Origin: Augochlora pura | Lineage: Eukaryota > Arthropoda > Insecta > Hymenoptera > Halictidae | Reading direction: 5' to 3' | DNA: 64,000 bases | Assembly: GCF_028453695.1 (NCBI RefSeq) | Contig: NC_135773.1 | Location: 24,353,782-24,417,781 of the forward strand | Shown here: one piece after another, positions 51,283 to 64,000 of the stretch | Numbering within the stretch: the first letter of the stretch is position 1 | Layout of the letters: each line of letters opens with the position of its first letter | Position numbers and translations under genes: made by a program | Notes under the pieces: model-generated | The model's input: only the letters and a program-made list of their open reading frames with translations | Told to the model about the DNA's origin: nothing | The model's database searches: none

Positions 51283-51520
51283 TGGTCGGGTGGTTGCCCA
51301 AGGAGGGTGGGGAGCAAGAAAAAGAGTGGCCGATGAGCGGGGAGGAGTGGGGGCGAGAGAGAAAGAGAGGAGCTCTGTAAAATAATTGCCGGATGATAAA
51401 CTGTGGTCAGCACGAAGGTGTGTAGCGAACCGACAGGAATGGCAAAGATGAGAGTATAACGCGAGGGAAAAAGGAGGGTACACGACAACCGGCTGGCATG
51501 ATATATGGGAGGGTGTAGCC

Positions 51521-51543
51521 GAGAGAGAGAGAGAGAGAGAGGG
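51521..51543 (+). repeat. (GA)n microsatellite
   Basis: About ten GA units. Confidence 0.9.
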
Positions 51544-52602
51544 ACAAGAGAAAAGAGCAGTACAAGAGCAGGATATGCACGTCGAATAATCATGAAGATC
51601 GCCGAGTCTCCCACCTTGCCCGGGCTCATTGAAATCCTCAACCTCTTGAGCGCTTTGAGTTTCCCAGAAACGGGAGGCGGAATTAGTTGCCGTGGCTTGA
51701 ATACGATTTTCAGCGAAATACAAGATGATTGAAATCTTACTTTCAACTTTTCAATTCTGATTTCGTCAGGCAAATTGCTTTCATTTTAAGTAATTTTTCA
51801 GCCGACCGAGTTGAAAAAAACTTACAGGCCAGTGGGGGACTTGGTTATTGCGGGGCGCGACCAACCGCAACGCCTTTTGATTTGTTCTCAGGCATTCACA
51901 TTTGTCGAATAGAACGTATTACAGGTCTTCGTTCTTTTAATTGGTCTATTTCTTAGCAAAGCACGCTATATTCCTTAGCGTTTACGGTGGTCGCAACGTT
52001 GTCAGACATTTTCCAGTTAATTCGCTATTGAGCAACGCTCCTTTGAGATTCCACCTGCAATTGTGGCTTCTGTTCGAAGCGATTTCGGTGGGTCGTATTG
52101 GCCAGAGTGTGCACCGAATCAGTAGCGAGGAAATTATCCGGGGACAATGGACTCATCCGAATGTTTTGAAGAAGTAAAGCCGGCAGAGGGTGGGCATCTC
52201 TCCGGATAGTATCTGTCTGGTCGACACGTGCTAAGAGCCCTTCAACGGAATAGCAATGCGCGCGCTGCGGACTTCTATGAATAATAGCAAGTGAATTGAT
52301 TTCGGTATATGGAAATTAAATAGCAATTTCGTTCTTAAATCGTTTTAACGAATTGATAATGATGTATTGATATTCTTCATTTCCTTTAACACGTTCGTCG
52401 CAGTTGATCGACTGCTGTTACAGAAAAAGGATTTCGTAATACCGGCTAATTGCTTTTCGAATACAAATTCTAAAACGTTTTTCCATCGGCGTAATAATCG
52501 GTCAGTAAAGCACAAAGCAGCAGAGAAAACCTGGAGATTCATTTCTGTGTTTCTCAAACGGTTCGTTTAACCTTTCAATTACCTCTGGTTTAGGTGCTGG
52601 AG

Positions 52603-52648
52603 TGAGAGAGAAAGAGAGAGAGAGAGAGAGGGAGAGGGGAGGAAGGGC
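52603..52648 (+). repeat. (GA)n microsatellite
   Basis: GA units with AAAG and GGGAG interruptions. Confidence 0.85.
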
Positions 52649-53529
52649 CACGAAGAGAATACGGAAGTTAAAACCTGGTTAAGTACTGGTTTGAATTTCC
52701 ACTTGGAAGTTCACGCGATAATTCGCTTCGATTGCCCCGGAGAGGATGACGTGCCAACTCGGCCTGAACGGCTATTAATTTTCTGCCAGCCGTTTTTCTT
52801 TATTCTTCTCGTCGATTTTTAACACTACTTTGTCCGTGGACGGAATCACGTTGCCAGAGCGTGTCGGTCGAATCGTCGCATTATTTACCACTCGTCCTCA
52901 TAGTTTGCCGTATCGCTCCATCGTTTTCTATCGCTCGATCGCTCGAGTCAACGAGACGCATAACAAATTCTCCGCTGAAAAAGAGACACGGTCGAATGGA
53001 ACTGTAACAGAGCTTTTGGAAATGTTTGCGCAAATCCTAATCCACGTCTATCTCCGAATGAACGCAAGCAGTCATTTGTTCTGAGTGACATTTCACGGAG
53101 AACAGTAAAAGTCCATTTATTCGAGTCTCTCGAAAGCCAAGAGTTTTGTACTCCCGAAGGCAGGAAGTATCATAAATAAAGCGAAAAACTGGAAACTAGA
53201 ATTACAACTTCGAACTGCCGCGATTATCGAAGTTTTAAAAAGTTTATTAGACTTTGTACTTTGCACTTTTGCGCGTCGGGGATGTTATTGAAAGTTCCCA
53301 AACATTTCGCGATGCCGCCGCCGGGATTTTCGGCTGTAATTCCGTTTCCAGTCGTCGCCGAAACGATCGTTTCACGCGGAACTACACCGTCTCGGTGTTC
53401 CGCGAATTTCGAACAACAAATTACAATAGTCCCGCGATCTGTTTGTCCGTTTGCGTTTTCACGACGACGCGAGTTTTATACGCACGGTCGATTTAAGTTG
53501 TTCAACTCGACACTCTGGAAAGTTCACGA

Positions 53530-53549
53530 AATAAATAAATAAATAAATT
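53530..53549 (+). repeat. (AAAT)n microsatellite
   Basis: About five AAAT units. Confidence 0.8.
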
Positions 53550-55805
53550 ATGCTTAGTCTTATTTAAAGATATTCGAATCCTGCGATAGCACGAGCGCGC
53601 GGTGAATCGATTACGTTCGACTCTGGCTGTGCTTCAAACCGTTTGATTGCCGTGCTTAAACCAGCCAATGCATCAGCTTGACAGGAATTGATTCCCCCAT
53701 CGTCACCGCTATCTTCCAGCTACGTGTTCCGTTATCTTACCTCTAATTCCTCATTATTTCGCAAGCTTTGTCTAAAACAGGAATCGGTTATTTTATACGA
53801 TCAGGTATAAAAAAAGCTCGATCGAGAACACGTTTAATAAATATTTAACGATGGAACCGTTGCATGTTCGTGGAGACGAAGTAGCAACAACTGTATCTTG
53901 AAACTAATAATTCCAACGAAATATCGTGCGACAGGACCGTGGCTCGATCGCCATTGTTGTCGGACAATTTCCTGCAACTCGGTGGTCGCTTATTTTGACG
54001 CAAACGTGCAAACAGCGGCCGTCGGACGAATAATATTGTCTAATCAATAATTGCCAGTGTTAAGATTGCACAATGACCGTCTATTTGGCCGGGCAACTAA
54101 TTTTCCAATTTGTTCAATGACTATCAGGGATAAGCAATTATTGATCCGGCAGTTTCGTTGGCTGCAGCCAGCCAAGCCCCCCCGTGACCATATTGAATTC
54201 TAGCTCGCGTGCCGGGCGTGCGAAATTCGGAGCAACGGTACGCGTGTACACTAATGGCGGCCGCGATAACGATAACGCATTGAGTTGCCCGGGTTAAAAT
54301 CGCGGACTCCGAGGAACGAAGCTGTTATTATCCGGACGTTTGTTATCCGACGGGCGAGGACCTACGGAGGGAAAAAGAACGAGACGCCGGGACGTCGTTG
54401 TTCCCATTATCGCGCGCGCGAGCTGCCGTCTCCGGGCATCAGCTCGCGCGAGCGCGTGGTGTATAACAGCTCGGCCGCGACTAAACTATAATATGGCGGG
54501 AATAAATTGAGCGCAATGATCCGTTCTGTGAAACGCAGTAGGCGATGGAGTGGCTAACGATGCAATTTAGTCTCAGATCGATTTACATGGGTCAAGCAGC
54601 ACCTGGCCATCTGACAGTAGCATTAATGTGGCGGCAGATTGTGCGTCTTTCATCATGTCCGCCAGGACGTGCATGTATCAAGAGAGTCGAAGTTAATATT
54701 CCGCGTTGGACGCGGCTAATAACCGTCCCCTAGAAATTAATTGCCACCCCTTTAAATGGTAATGACGGGGGAAGACTTACCCACCAACCATCGTCGCCTT
54801 ACTTTCCGCTATCGTCGATTCCGCTATCTATATTATATACGAAGATTCTTGGGGAAAGACGGTGCGTCGAGTGGCCCAAGCTAAATTTTACTCGACTCGC
54901 CGTGCAAGCGATGTCGGACACCGGGGGGCTGGCAAAAAAGGAGTCGGAAATATGACATAAATGAAATTCCTACGAAAATCATTCCATTTTCGGGAAAATC
55001 GAATCCGGCTGAATATTCATCAGGTACACGTGCTGCGGAATAGGACTCGGCTAACGTAACAGATCAATTTTCGATGTCACGTTCCTCTGGCCTGTACCAT
55101 TTCGCCGCCCTGCTAACAATGCCTAAAACATCGTGACGCGTTAATGCGTCGTACAGAAAGGGAACAACGACCAGCATTATTTCTACGCCGCTTTCATCGC
55201 GATGAAAGCGAACGAAATCGCGGGGGCCCACCCGATTTTTACGAAAGTTTCTAATTAAAATTTTCGTGCATACATTAATTTACTTCCGCGCACGCTCGCC
55301 CGCGCGTAATTACAATTACATATTCAATTGTGCTCCCGTGTTGCGAAGCGTGCTCGAACCGCGCTACATTTCGTATTTATCATCGCCGCTGAAAATTTTG
55401 TTTTCGCAAGAATTCTATAGCGAACGCGCGTAGGGGTGGGGAGGGCGGTGGAGGGAAAGTTGGGTTATGTCAGGTTACATTGGAAACACAGCTTACGCGA
55501 AACATTTATTCTTTCCGCGAGGTAGGAGAAGTGTGTAAAATGTTTCCCTCTCGCAAAGCAGTTCCTTGAAATAATTTCCAGGTTGAACTAGTCCGACTAG
55601 GGCGCACACGTGAAAATGAAACGCGGCCTTTTGTTTTTCCTTTCGCGTGGCTTCCGGCTTCGCTCCGCGCCTCAAAGCGAAGAAGATGGCGAATGGTCGG
55701 CGAGGTGTAGTGTCTGTAACTTTACAGCATTGTTAAAAGAGGAGAACGTATAATGTATTAATTAAGGACAAAGGGCACCGATTGCCTTCGCGTTTGGGAA
55801 ACTTG

Positions 55806-55855
55806 ACCCTTTGTGCTCGAAGCCGTTTTAACAGCAAGCTTGAAGTTATATTCTC
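55806..55855 (+). repeat. Short dispersed repeat, copy A
   Basis: It shares ACCCTTTG, then GCCGTTTTAAC, then CAAGCT and TTAT at matching spacing with 62441-62490. A related start, TTAACCCCTCGCACTAGGA, occurs at 33402. TTAACCC could be a piggyBac-like end with its TTAA target, but this copy has TTGACCC. Confidence 0.4.
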
Positions 55856-57503
55856 TAGCTTATACCGCGTCCATTTTATGCGACAAATTCTATTTTATTT
55901 AGCAAAGTGCGTTTTACGTATATAAAATTGATTCTCATCAACAGTTTCGCATGTAACAATTTATTCGATCGAAACTTTGTAGTCTAAATATTATTTTGGA
56001 CCCCGATGGAACAATTTCAGTGGCTCCCTCATTTCATATTATCATTCCTGCCCCATTCATGGCTACATTTAATTTGTTCAATAATTATACATTCATCAGA
56101 GTATAATGTTTGTTCGCGATACAGTCGATCGCGTGAGTTTCTGGCGGCCACGATCTGCCGTTGTTCCGCCCGAAGCATAAACGGTGAACTGCGCGGGGCT
56201 CGCATCGTAGGGCTCCGTTGATAGAATCCTGTCACCGAAATGGAGTATGCAATTCGCGGCGCGGTATCTTTAATTTGTCGAGTGCACGCGGCGCAACGGC
56301 ACGCATACGTTTTCAATCTCGACATTATTGTACAAACCGAAAGAGCGTAATCCAACATGCCGCGGTTTGAATATTTACAACAACGCGGAAAAACATTTTC
56401 GGTCGCCGCGGTGTTGTCGCGGCCGTTCGCGGGGCACGCGATCTCTCTCTCTCCCCGGTGTGGGAAAAGCGAGCTGGAAAAAAAAATCGTGCCGGCTTTC
56501 AATTCTCTTCAAACACCGAGCGCGTTTATTGATAGCGCGCCGACACTAATTCCCTGGAAAAATTGTCCGGAACGTTATCTCGAGCGGTTCGCAGTTTAGA
56601 TATGTACGGCAAACGAACGAAACACGTTCGACGAGCCGACTCTACGAGCCGATGGCACCGACTTGCATTTACATGACGTCACTTAGCCTGGCCGACGCCA
56701 ATGTTACCCCAGAAAATATACAATTACTTTCGGACGGATACGGCTAGCTTTTCGCGCACGCCGCGGAAATTTACAATTTCGGAGGATATGCTTGGTTTCA
56801 CGCGGTATTTCACTATTGAATTATGAGAAGAGTAATGTTACAGACGTAATTAGGAGACGATAGATATTTTAATCGAGGTGGCACAATATGATCCATGTTT
56901 TTGGCAAAAATGACACGCTGGTCGGACTAATCGGTAATTCAAGGAGAATGTTTGGGGTGCTGCGAAACGGTAACACCGTGTCGGCAGTGTTTCGTATTCT
57001 CGACTCAAAGACGCAGCCGGAACGTAACAAATTTACGCGAGAGCACTCCCGCAGTCTAAAAGAAGTAATGGGCTTACGTAAATATCCGCAGACAAGATCA
57101 GAAATTGTTACGCGAAACTCGGTAAAATGAGAGCGCATTATAATCAATGGAATTGTATCCGCCTTCGCCGGGGTCCGTATCTTCCCCGTAGTATTCCGAG
57201 CGCGTCTAGTTGTGCTCGGAGCGCACCGCATTTACAAGGATAATGAGATAGCTAGCGGAAGAAGATATACTCACGTATAGTTGCTTTCCCCAGGAGTAGG
57301 CGCGGTGGAAGGAGAAAGGAAAAGTTAGAGATCTCGTTTGTTCAACGGGGGTCGTTTGTGTCGATACGCGGGGACAAGTTGCCGACAACGATGTCAGAAA
57401 GTTAGCCCCGGCCGGGAGAGGATCCGCGCCACGCGAAATGATCGCTGCTCCGCGACATAATATCCTATTTATAATCATTTACGGTCCGGGACCGGATTAG
57501 CTT

Positions 57504-57543
57504 CCCCCCTCCCTCCCCCCACCCCTCCCTCTCCCCCCTCCCT
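57504..57543 (-). other. G-quadruplex-type tract on the minus strand
   Basis: Eight C-runs of three to six bases separated by single T or A bases or TCT give a dense G-run array on the minus strand, the strongest quadruplex motif I see in the window. Confidence 0.65.
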
Positions 57544-58410
57544 GGATCGGATAATCACACGCCCCGGACAATTAATATTCGATATTCACAAAGTGACAAA
57601 GCGCCGTTCCGTCAGTCAAACAAAGTATACGCGTACGGGGTGGGATTACGCTGCGCGGCCGCTATAATGAATCTTTGATGAGCGATACAGTTTAGCTGAA
57701 CGATCGGTTTACTCGGTAAAAGCCTAATAAAATTATGGGGAAATTCGGAATCGGTGGATCTCGCCGGGTGAATGCTCCGGTCTAGCTGACGCGATAACTA
57801 CTGAGAATTCGTTAAGGATTCAAGTTTTACTTGGAACTCGGAGGAGTCGACATACTAATTGCAAAGAAATGAAATATTAAAAATTCTGGAAGTATCGCGA
57901 CGATATACCTAGGAGGAACTATAGTTCGGTGTATTCGACGGGACGTTTCCGTAAACATTTTGTGTTTCTTTCGGAACGCCTAGCATCGCCGGAAATAAAC
58001 AGAATAAAAATAAATGTCTGCGCTCATGGTTCGTTGATTTCGTTTGTAGTTGTCGTTTGTGCGAGTCGGAAAAAAAATATTGCAATTGAACCACACATAG
58101 GACACTTCGAAAAAACAGACCAAAAAGAGAAAAAAAAAATGTACCGTCGTTCCACTATTTTTTAAAAATGCCGAAGTGGATTGGGACACGACTGTGCACG
58201 TGTTTGTGTATTCTTAAACAATTCTGCATATAAAAACAATTGCTGCGCCACCATTCATTCGTGTGCAGAGTTATTAAAGAAATATCAATACCAAAACGAG
58301 TCACGGAAATATGATTTTGCCGCGGCCGTAAATTGATATCTATCTCGCGCGACGTTATCGCGCGTCCTAAATAAACGTCAGCGGAACAGTTGATAAATGT
58401 TTATAGGGTT

Positions 58411-58440
58411 TATAGATACGCGCGCGCGCGTGTATCTATA
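58411..58440. repeat. 30-bp near-perfect palindrome with alternating CG centre
   Basis: TATAGATAC at the left faces GTATCTATA at the right with (CG)n between, and only one mismatched pair. It has both cruciform and Z-DNA potential. Confidence 0.8.
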
Positions 58441-58907
58441 CGATTTCAGTAATTTACTAAAATGTTTTTCGATCTCCGTTATACTGACCACGTTTCGGAT
58501 GTACGTCGGACGCGAGAGAAATATTCTAAGTGCTCCTCTGTGAATACAATAAATTGATTTTTAAGCTGTCGACGCATCGATTCCACTAAACATCGAGTCT
58601 CATAGACAAAGTTGTACACGTTGCCTACAAGACATTGCATGATTTTCGCAAAATAGAAGTAGGGTGCTGTGAGTCGTGCAACAAATTCTTGCGCGTTCAA
58701 ATGGAACAGGTCGAATCAATTAGAGGATCGGCAACGTGATACGCGCGGATACGAAATCTCCATAGTTAGGAGAAAATTCATGGTGTATCGTAAAATCTCG
58801 GTGTCCGTTTCCGTTCGAATCATTCGAGGGAAGCCCTGCGGGCAGCTGTTCTACCTCTGTAGCCGAAAAGCGCTGATCGGGGCACAAAATTTCGAAGGAT
58901 TTCTGAA

Positions 58908-58970
58908 CGAGAGAGACAGGGATAGAGAGTTAGAGAGAGTGTGAGAGGGAGAGAGAGGGGGAGGGAGAAG
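58908..58970 (+). repeat. Imperfect (GA)n tract
   Basis: Purine-rich GAGA stretch with interruptions and G-runs at the end. Confidence 0.8.
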
Positions 58971-59141
58971 CTGGGGCTGAATTGGCCGTGGGGAGATGCG
59001 CCGCGCCACGAATCTTACGAGGCTATTCAGATAATTCACATCGGGGCTTTAACGAGGCTCCATAAAAACGGACCGACGGGCAAAGAAAGGGGGTGGGGAG
59101 GGGGGCAGAGTGGGGCGGAACGAGCGTCGATTCACTCGAGT

Positions 59142-59166
59142 CGGACGTCGGACGTCGGACGTCGGC
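59142..59166 (+). repeat. (GGACGTC)n short tandem repeat
   Basis: Three tandem GGACGTC units, each containing the palindrome GACGTC. Confidence 0.8.
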
Positions 59167-59562
59167 GTCTAACGCGTTGCCCGTTGTCCTAACATCCGCC
59201 GTCTATTCGGGCACGCTACCACCGGGTAAACAGAAATTAATTAGAAGCAGTGGAACGTTTGCTCCCCTTACGATAGTTCACCGGTGACTCCTGAAACAAG
59301 ATTACTGGATTTGCTGTTTTTGCACGGCCGCGGAGCGTAATTCGTTTGCGAGCGCTCGAATCGCCGTCGACGACGTCGTTCTCGGGGATGCCGGCGCGGC
59401 GTCTTCTTCTGCCGTCGTTCCCGGACGACGACGACGGCGGCGACGCCCGGATGTCGACGCCGATCGTCTCTCTCTTCTTTCCCGGCAAGCGCGAGAGACC
59501 GGAGCAAGAAGGTATTTTTGTTTCTTCGTTGGCAGTTAAAAGGAGGTTGCGGGCTAGGGTCG

Positions 59563-59590
59563 CTTCGCCTCGCCTCGCCTCGCCTCGCCT
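59563..59590 (+). repeat. (CGCCT)n short tandem repeat
   Basis: Five CGCCT units in a row. It keeps an overlapping plus-strand frame open artificially. Confidence 0.8.
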
Positions 59591-60322
59591 AGCGCCGTGG
59601 CCCGCGAATTTGGCAGAAGAAGCGCCGGAGAAATGCCGGGAGTTAACTTACTGATTTTCCGCGGAACTTGCCGCCGATTAATTGGTTTACTTCCAGCACG
59701 TACACCGCGAGCCAACGAACTTCTCTCCTCTCCGCCACGGGGCGAAGTCTGTTTTGCCGAGGTGGGCTCCGTTAGCTACGGAACTGTCACGGCTTTCACG
59801 CTGTTCGCCCTCCCCCCGAAATTTCGCGTCGACGTTCCTACGGAAATCCGACCGCTGAAACGCGACCATCGATCTCGATCGATACCGCGCGCGACGCCGC
59901 TGCTAATTCGACGAAATGGAAATTGTTTCTCAGATATTCTCAGTGTACAGGGCATGTCAGACGCAGAGCACCGAATAACCCTGTTCGCTGGCAAAATCGA
60001 TCTGAAAAACAGTAATACTTAAGACTGGAAGAAATAGATTTTCAGGCGAAAAACTATTCTCTTACGTATTTCTCTTGTTCCAGTACCACTTTTTGCATCG
60101 CACAAATTTTTTTTCGAATACCTTGAGAAAAAAATCTTCTCTGTCACGAGAATCGCCTTACCCGAGCAAATAACTTTCCAACCCCCCAAACGTTTCGCCG
60201 TATCACCGAAAACAGCGATGGGGTTTCAGGTGAAAGTGTTAGGCGGCCTCGGCCCCGTATATTTTTTCTCGTCACCCTAACAATCTTCTCGCGAGAGGGT
60301 CGTTTGATTTGAAAATTCTATA

Positions 60323-60368
60323 AGCCTTGGGGGGTTGTGTGGGGGGGCTGTGTGTGTGTGTGTGTGTG
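60323..60368 (+). repeat. G-run followed by (TG)n microsatellite
   Basis: Two G-runs (six and seven G) lead into about ten TG units. Confidence 0.85.
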
Positions 60369-60829
60369 GCTGCGAGCGCCGCGCGACGCGTAAAATGGTT
60401 CGATTATATCGGCATAACAGACAGTTAAGCCGGCGACTATCTTTATTTTTCAAACACGGTAAGTATCCCACCCTCCGCAGCAGACGCCGGGCGGAGCTTT
60501 CGTTGCCGGTGGCGTGGCTCAAATGAAGAAAATCAATAGCCCGGGTAAAATAACATCCCAGGTATAAGGGAAAGCCGCGCCATCGAAAAATATTGATACT
60601 TTAACTAAGGAGGAAAGTTTGGTCGATCTACAGAGAGATGTAAGAAACGGGGACTCGCGGGGGAGCGACGGCGGCGGCGGCGACGGGGGCAGCGGGGGCA
60701 ACGCCGGCAACTCGGCATCTGCGGCGGCTGGTATTGACGGGTCTCCAATTCTATCAGACTCCGGGAAAATATATATGTATTGGATGGCACATTATCGCAT
60801 ATTAGTCATAAAACTTTTTCCGCCAGCTG

Positions 60830-60853
60830 GAGGGTGGGAGGGGGGGGGGCCGG
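60830..60853 (+). other. G-rich tract
   Basis: GGAGGGTGGGAGGGGGG and further G followed by CCGGG; quadruplex-capable. Confidence 0.5.
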
Positions 60854-62440
60854 GATATATCCTTGGGCAACCCTGTCAGACGTCCACGTGGATTATCGTC
60901 TTTTGAACGGGGCGCGTCCGTAGCTGGCATTAATCATGCCGGGGTTATGATTGCAAACGGACGGCGATAAGAACCCGGTGGAAAGCGCAATCGAAACTTT
61001 CTTCGTAATTGTTGACTTATTGCTGCAACGTCTTTATCTTGGGGGATCATTGGACGTCGGCAATAATGGCACCAACCAACTCCGGGAGATTCATACTGAA
61101 AACGTTTACCTCGACTACCGGAGCAGCACCGGGGAACTTTATTCCGGAGACGTTAAAATAGCAGAGCCTCGCGGAATCTCTCGATGTCCGCGATGGCGAG
61201 ATCAATAGAGGTTACGAACGACTGTAAACAATTTTCTCGAAAATATTTCGACGACGCTGGGAACTATTGGAAATTATAAATGAAATGATCGAAATGGTTT
61301 GGTAGTTCCGGCGTCGATTATCATTCATGATCGACGAAACAATCATTTTTAACAATTAATATATTATTGATCAAAACGGTAGAATTATTTAAGAAATAAA
61401 CTAATCGGTGTGCTACCATTACCTAAAGCAATCCGTACTTCGATTACAAATTAGCTCGCGGGAAATACCGAACCAATGATGAATGGAATTGAATAAACGC
61501 GGTTTAATAAAGTCCCGAGTTTGCTTTTAATTAATCGAATACTTTTTTATGTATCCAATTAAATGTTCAATTTGCCACGGTTATCTCGTTCAATTAAAAA
61601 CTGACCGCGATCCGGTTGAAGTATCAATCGTCGTTGCGTTTAGAAAGAAAAATACGATTATCGGAGCGAAGAAAAAGATTACGTGTCGGCCGAAATTATT
61701 CGCGAGATCGCGTGGAACAAAATAAATGAAACAGATGAAATAAATATTGTTCAATGCTGATGCTATGATGACATGATAGTGCTGTTAGATTTCAGTACCC
61801 TATAATAACGGCAACGTTTAAACAACGATCGAATGACCGGGCGTTAAAGTGTTGCTGCCGCGTTAACGTTTATAAAAATCTCGCATAATCAAAAAGCGAG
61901 TGAAAAAATTGCTAACAACGGACAGAGTAATAAACCATAGCCATGGGATATTTTTCCAACCGTTGAAAGACATTGTCCATCGAATATCGCGCTCCATGTA
62001 TTATTTCTCAATATATTTCAATTTCGTGTAAAAATGTCAATCGGGGCGAGATTAAACAGACGACAGCGCCCGGCAAACAGCAATATAGAAGCGCTCGGAA
62101 TCTGTTTGATCGCATATGCAAGTGACGTAACGATCGAATAGGTTAGTACGGCCATTCAGTCGTGGACAAACTTGCTGTGCACCGTGGTAAAGTTCAAATG
62201 CGTTCGAACTTTTCGAGCCTCCGAGGCTTCAAAGCAAACTACAAACGTCCTTTACTTGCCTGCAACCCCCGAGCCCCACAAATGATACAGGGGCGAGTGA
62301 TATTGTAAACAGAACGATTCACGGACGAATCAGTGGAACTTCTACTATGGCAGTGTCGAGTTCGTCGCACACGTGAATTCGTAGAACAGTGTAAATACTA
62401 TAGTAGTTTTCGCAAAATCTGCTGTTTACTCCAACGTGTT

Positions 62441-62490
62441 AACCCTTTGCAAGAGAGGCCGTTTTAACTCCAAGCTCAAACTTATTTTGG
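62441..62490 (+). repeat. Short dispersed repeat, copy B
   Basis: It starts at TTAACCCTTTGC and shares GCCGTTTTAAC and CAAGCT with copy A at conserved spacing. It may be the end of a TTAA-targeting element; no partner end was found. Confidence 0.4.
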
Positions 62491-64000
62491 ACGATATTTT
62501 CTATAACTAATTAATGTCGAGAAATCAGAGAATTGCAATTCATATATTATAACACGAGAAACAACGGTTGAAGAGATAAAAAGGAAACGTGACAAGTGTT
62601 TTCTCGTTCGATTATAAACAGTAACAAAATGATATTTAATTATAGCAAATACTTTCAAATACGTGCTACTATAAAAACATGTTTGATTGAATGATTGATA
62701 GTTCGTGGCGTACATGGTAGCAGACGTATGTGAAACAGGATCTTTTTTATTGTTACATAAACAGCTGAATCATTAACAAGCACTTTAATAGTTTCTCTAT
62801 TATCTCAATGGTACTCGTTTAAACAAGGTCGAAGTATTATTAGCCGTTTGCAATTCTTACATTATGTAACACTCGTAGAAAAATTAGTTAACATTGTAGA
62901 AATATTTAAAAATTGTCGTTCGAACGGAATTCGACGTGTATACTGTTACGAGCAAGCTGTTACCGATACAAATTACAATGTCACCAGCAAATAACCGAAT
63001 TTCAAATAAATTTTCATGAGCATCTTGGATTAAGGTATACGTTTCACTGTAGTGAATAATTAATCCTTAATCGACGGCATTATGTTCAGTCGTTCATTTG
63101 TTTGGTAATTAATCGTCTGATGAGTTTATGCTCTGATTACGAAATCAATATCTATAAACGTGATCAAGTGAGTAGAGTCGATACGGTTACGCGTATTATC
63201 AATGGACTGCAGAATATGTAATGCGGTGCTCGAACGCGGCGGATAAATATACCGATGGACGCCATGGGCATATTGGACCAAGTTTAAATGAAAAGACTGC
63301 GTTTATTATGAACGTTTACTATCGATCATCCCAACGTAAAATCAATCGGAAAATACGCGTATTTCCCAATGAAGAAATCGCCTGGATTATTTGCGTTCAA
63401 TCATTAATGGTACATTATAGTTTCGCGGAAGCCGATCCTTCGTCAAATGTATCATCGATCCTGGAGAATGAATTTCATCATTCGATTTAGTATTTCTTCG
63501 CAATTTCAAGCAACGCGTGGTACAGGGGGGAACGTATTTTTTAGACTGCTTGCTCCCCAACGCAACCAATAACTATCAAGTTACCCAAGACAAGTACTTA
63601 TTGCTTCGTATAATTACAAATTCACCCCGCTGGAAGAGGGCACAAAAGATTTGATTCCCTCCCTTATATTCAGATTCTCCTGCGACACACCGGTCAAACG
63701 CAGCCAAGCAGAGACGTGCTCGTAAATTCGGTATCAATACTCGGTCTGCCAATGCATACCCATTATTTCCGTCACGGAGCTGGCAAAGGACGCTCGGTAT
63801 AAACAGTCGTTCACGGAGAATTTCAATTAACCGGCGAGATATCGTCATGGGAATGAGCGCGCGCATTCGGTAATTCGTCATTTCTTGGAAAAGTGCCCTG
63901 AGAGAGCCGGTCGCGGGACAGAAACCGCATCATACGCAACGTCTAAGACAATTTACCAGCACGATATTTCGTCGGCGTTACCCGTGGAGCTTCCGTTGGT

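Larger units (their letters stand above)
44901..64000. other. Gene-free spacer
   Basis: GC-rich islands at about 50.0-51.4, 54.2-54.5, 57.1-57.6 and 59.0-60.9 kb alternate with AT-rich DNA. A plus-strand frame at 60951-61208 has protein-like composition but no domain or splice context that I recognise. From about 61.2 kb to the end the DNA is AT-rich with no gene visible. Confidence 0.5.

Noticed and set aside
50989..51723. 244-codon open frame on the minus strand
   Set aside because: It reads through a G/A-rich tract and a GA microsatellite, giving Ser/Leu/Pro-rich low-complexity sequence with no domain.
56029..56502. 157-codon minus-strand frame with several cysteines
   Set aside because: Cysteines show no regular spacing and composition tracks the local GC. 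No family recognised.
60951..61208. 85-codon plus-strand frame with balanced composition
   Set aside because: Tempting as an exon, but no convincing acceptor and donor pair or known family could be identified.

Overview
The window looks like noncoding DNA from an insect nuclear genome, most likely a hymenopteran and plausibly an ant. This is inference. AT-rich stretches alternate with GC-rich stretches full of CpG, there are many (GA)n/(CT)n and (CG)n microsatellites, and the only convincing protein is a small secreted protein of an insect-type family. There are no operons, tRNAs, rRNAs or CRISPR arrays, and no long convincing open frame. The arrangement fits a large intron or a gene desert. 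Most open frames of 60-240 codons here are accidental: they lie over purine/pyrimidine microsatellites, tandem repeats or GC-rich DNA where stop codons are rare.

Layout. 1-3.5 kb: AT-rich spacer with a GCC microsatellite and a cluster of short inverted repeats near 2.4 kb. 3.49-3.77 kb, minus strand: a complete 93-residue secreted protein with a DUF4789-like four-cysteine pattern, with a possible 5'-UTR splice acceptor just upstream. 3.8-17 kb: spacer with two inverted copies of a dispersed repeat (4.04 and 8.85 kb), a pair of diverged repeats exactly 100 bp apart (7.1 kb), a near-perfect hairpin bounded by TTAA (12.84 kb) and a 5'-truncated LINE with target-site duplication (16.6-17.1 kb). 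17-24 kb: a GC-rich block with G-quadruplex and CT tracts, a mariner-like end (21.2 kb) and a MITE-like element of about 391 bp (23.16 kb). 24-33 kb: AT-rich spacer with minisatellites (28.8 and 31.9 kb), a possible internal exon (29.9 kb) and a 50-bp-arm inverted repeat (32.2 kb). 33.8-34.6 kb: a tandem satellite of 184/185-bp monomers organised as a 369-bp dimer. 34.6-37.3 kb: GC-rich, microsatellite-dense block. 37-64 kb: spacer with a second mariner-like end (44.8 kb), a 14-bp minisatellite (48.05 kb), several G-rich tracts, a 30-bp palindrome (58.4 kb) and more GA/CT tracts.

Nothing here forms a multi-gene system. The observations most worth following are the dimeric satellite, the two long hairpins (12.84 and 32.2 kb), the MITE-like element, and the isolated secreted-protein gene. 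All identifications are by eye; no database search was possible.
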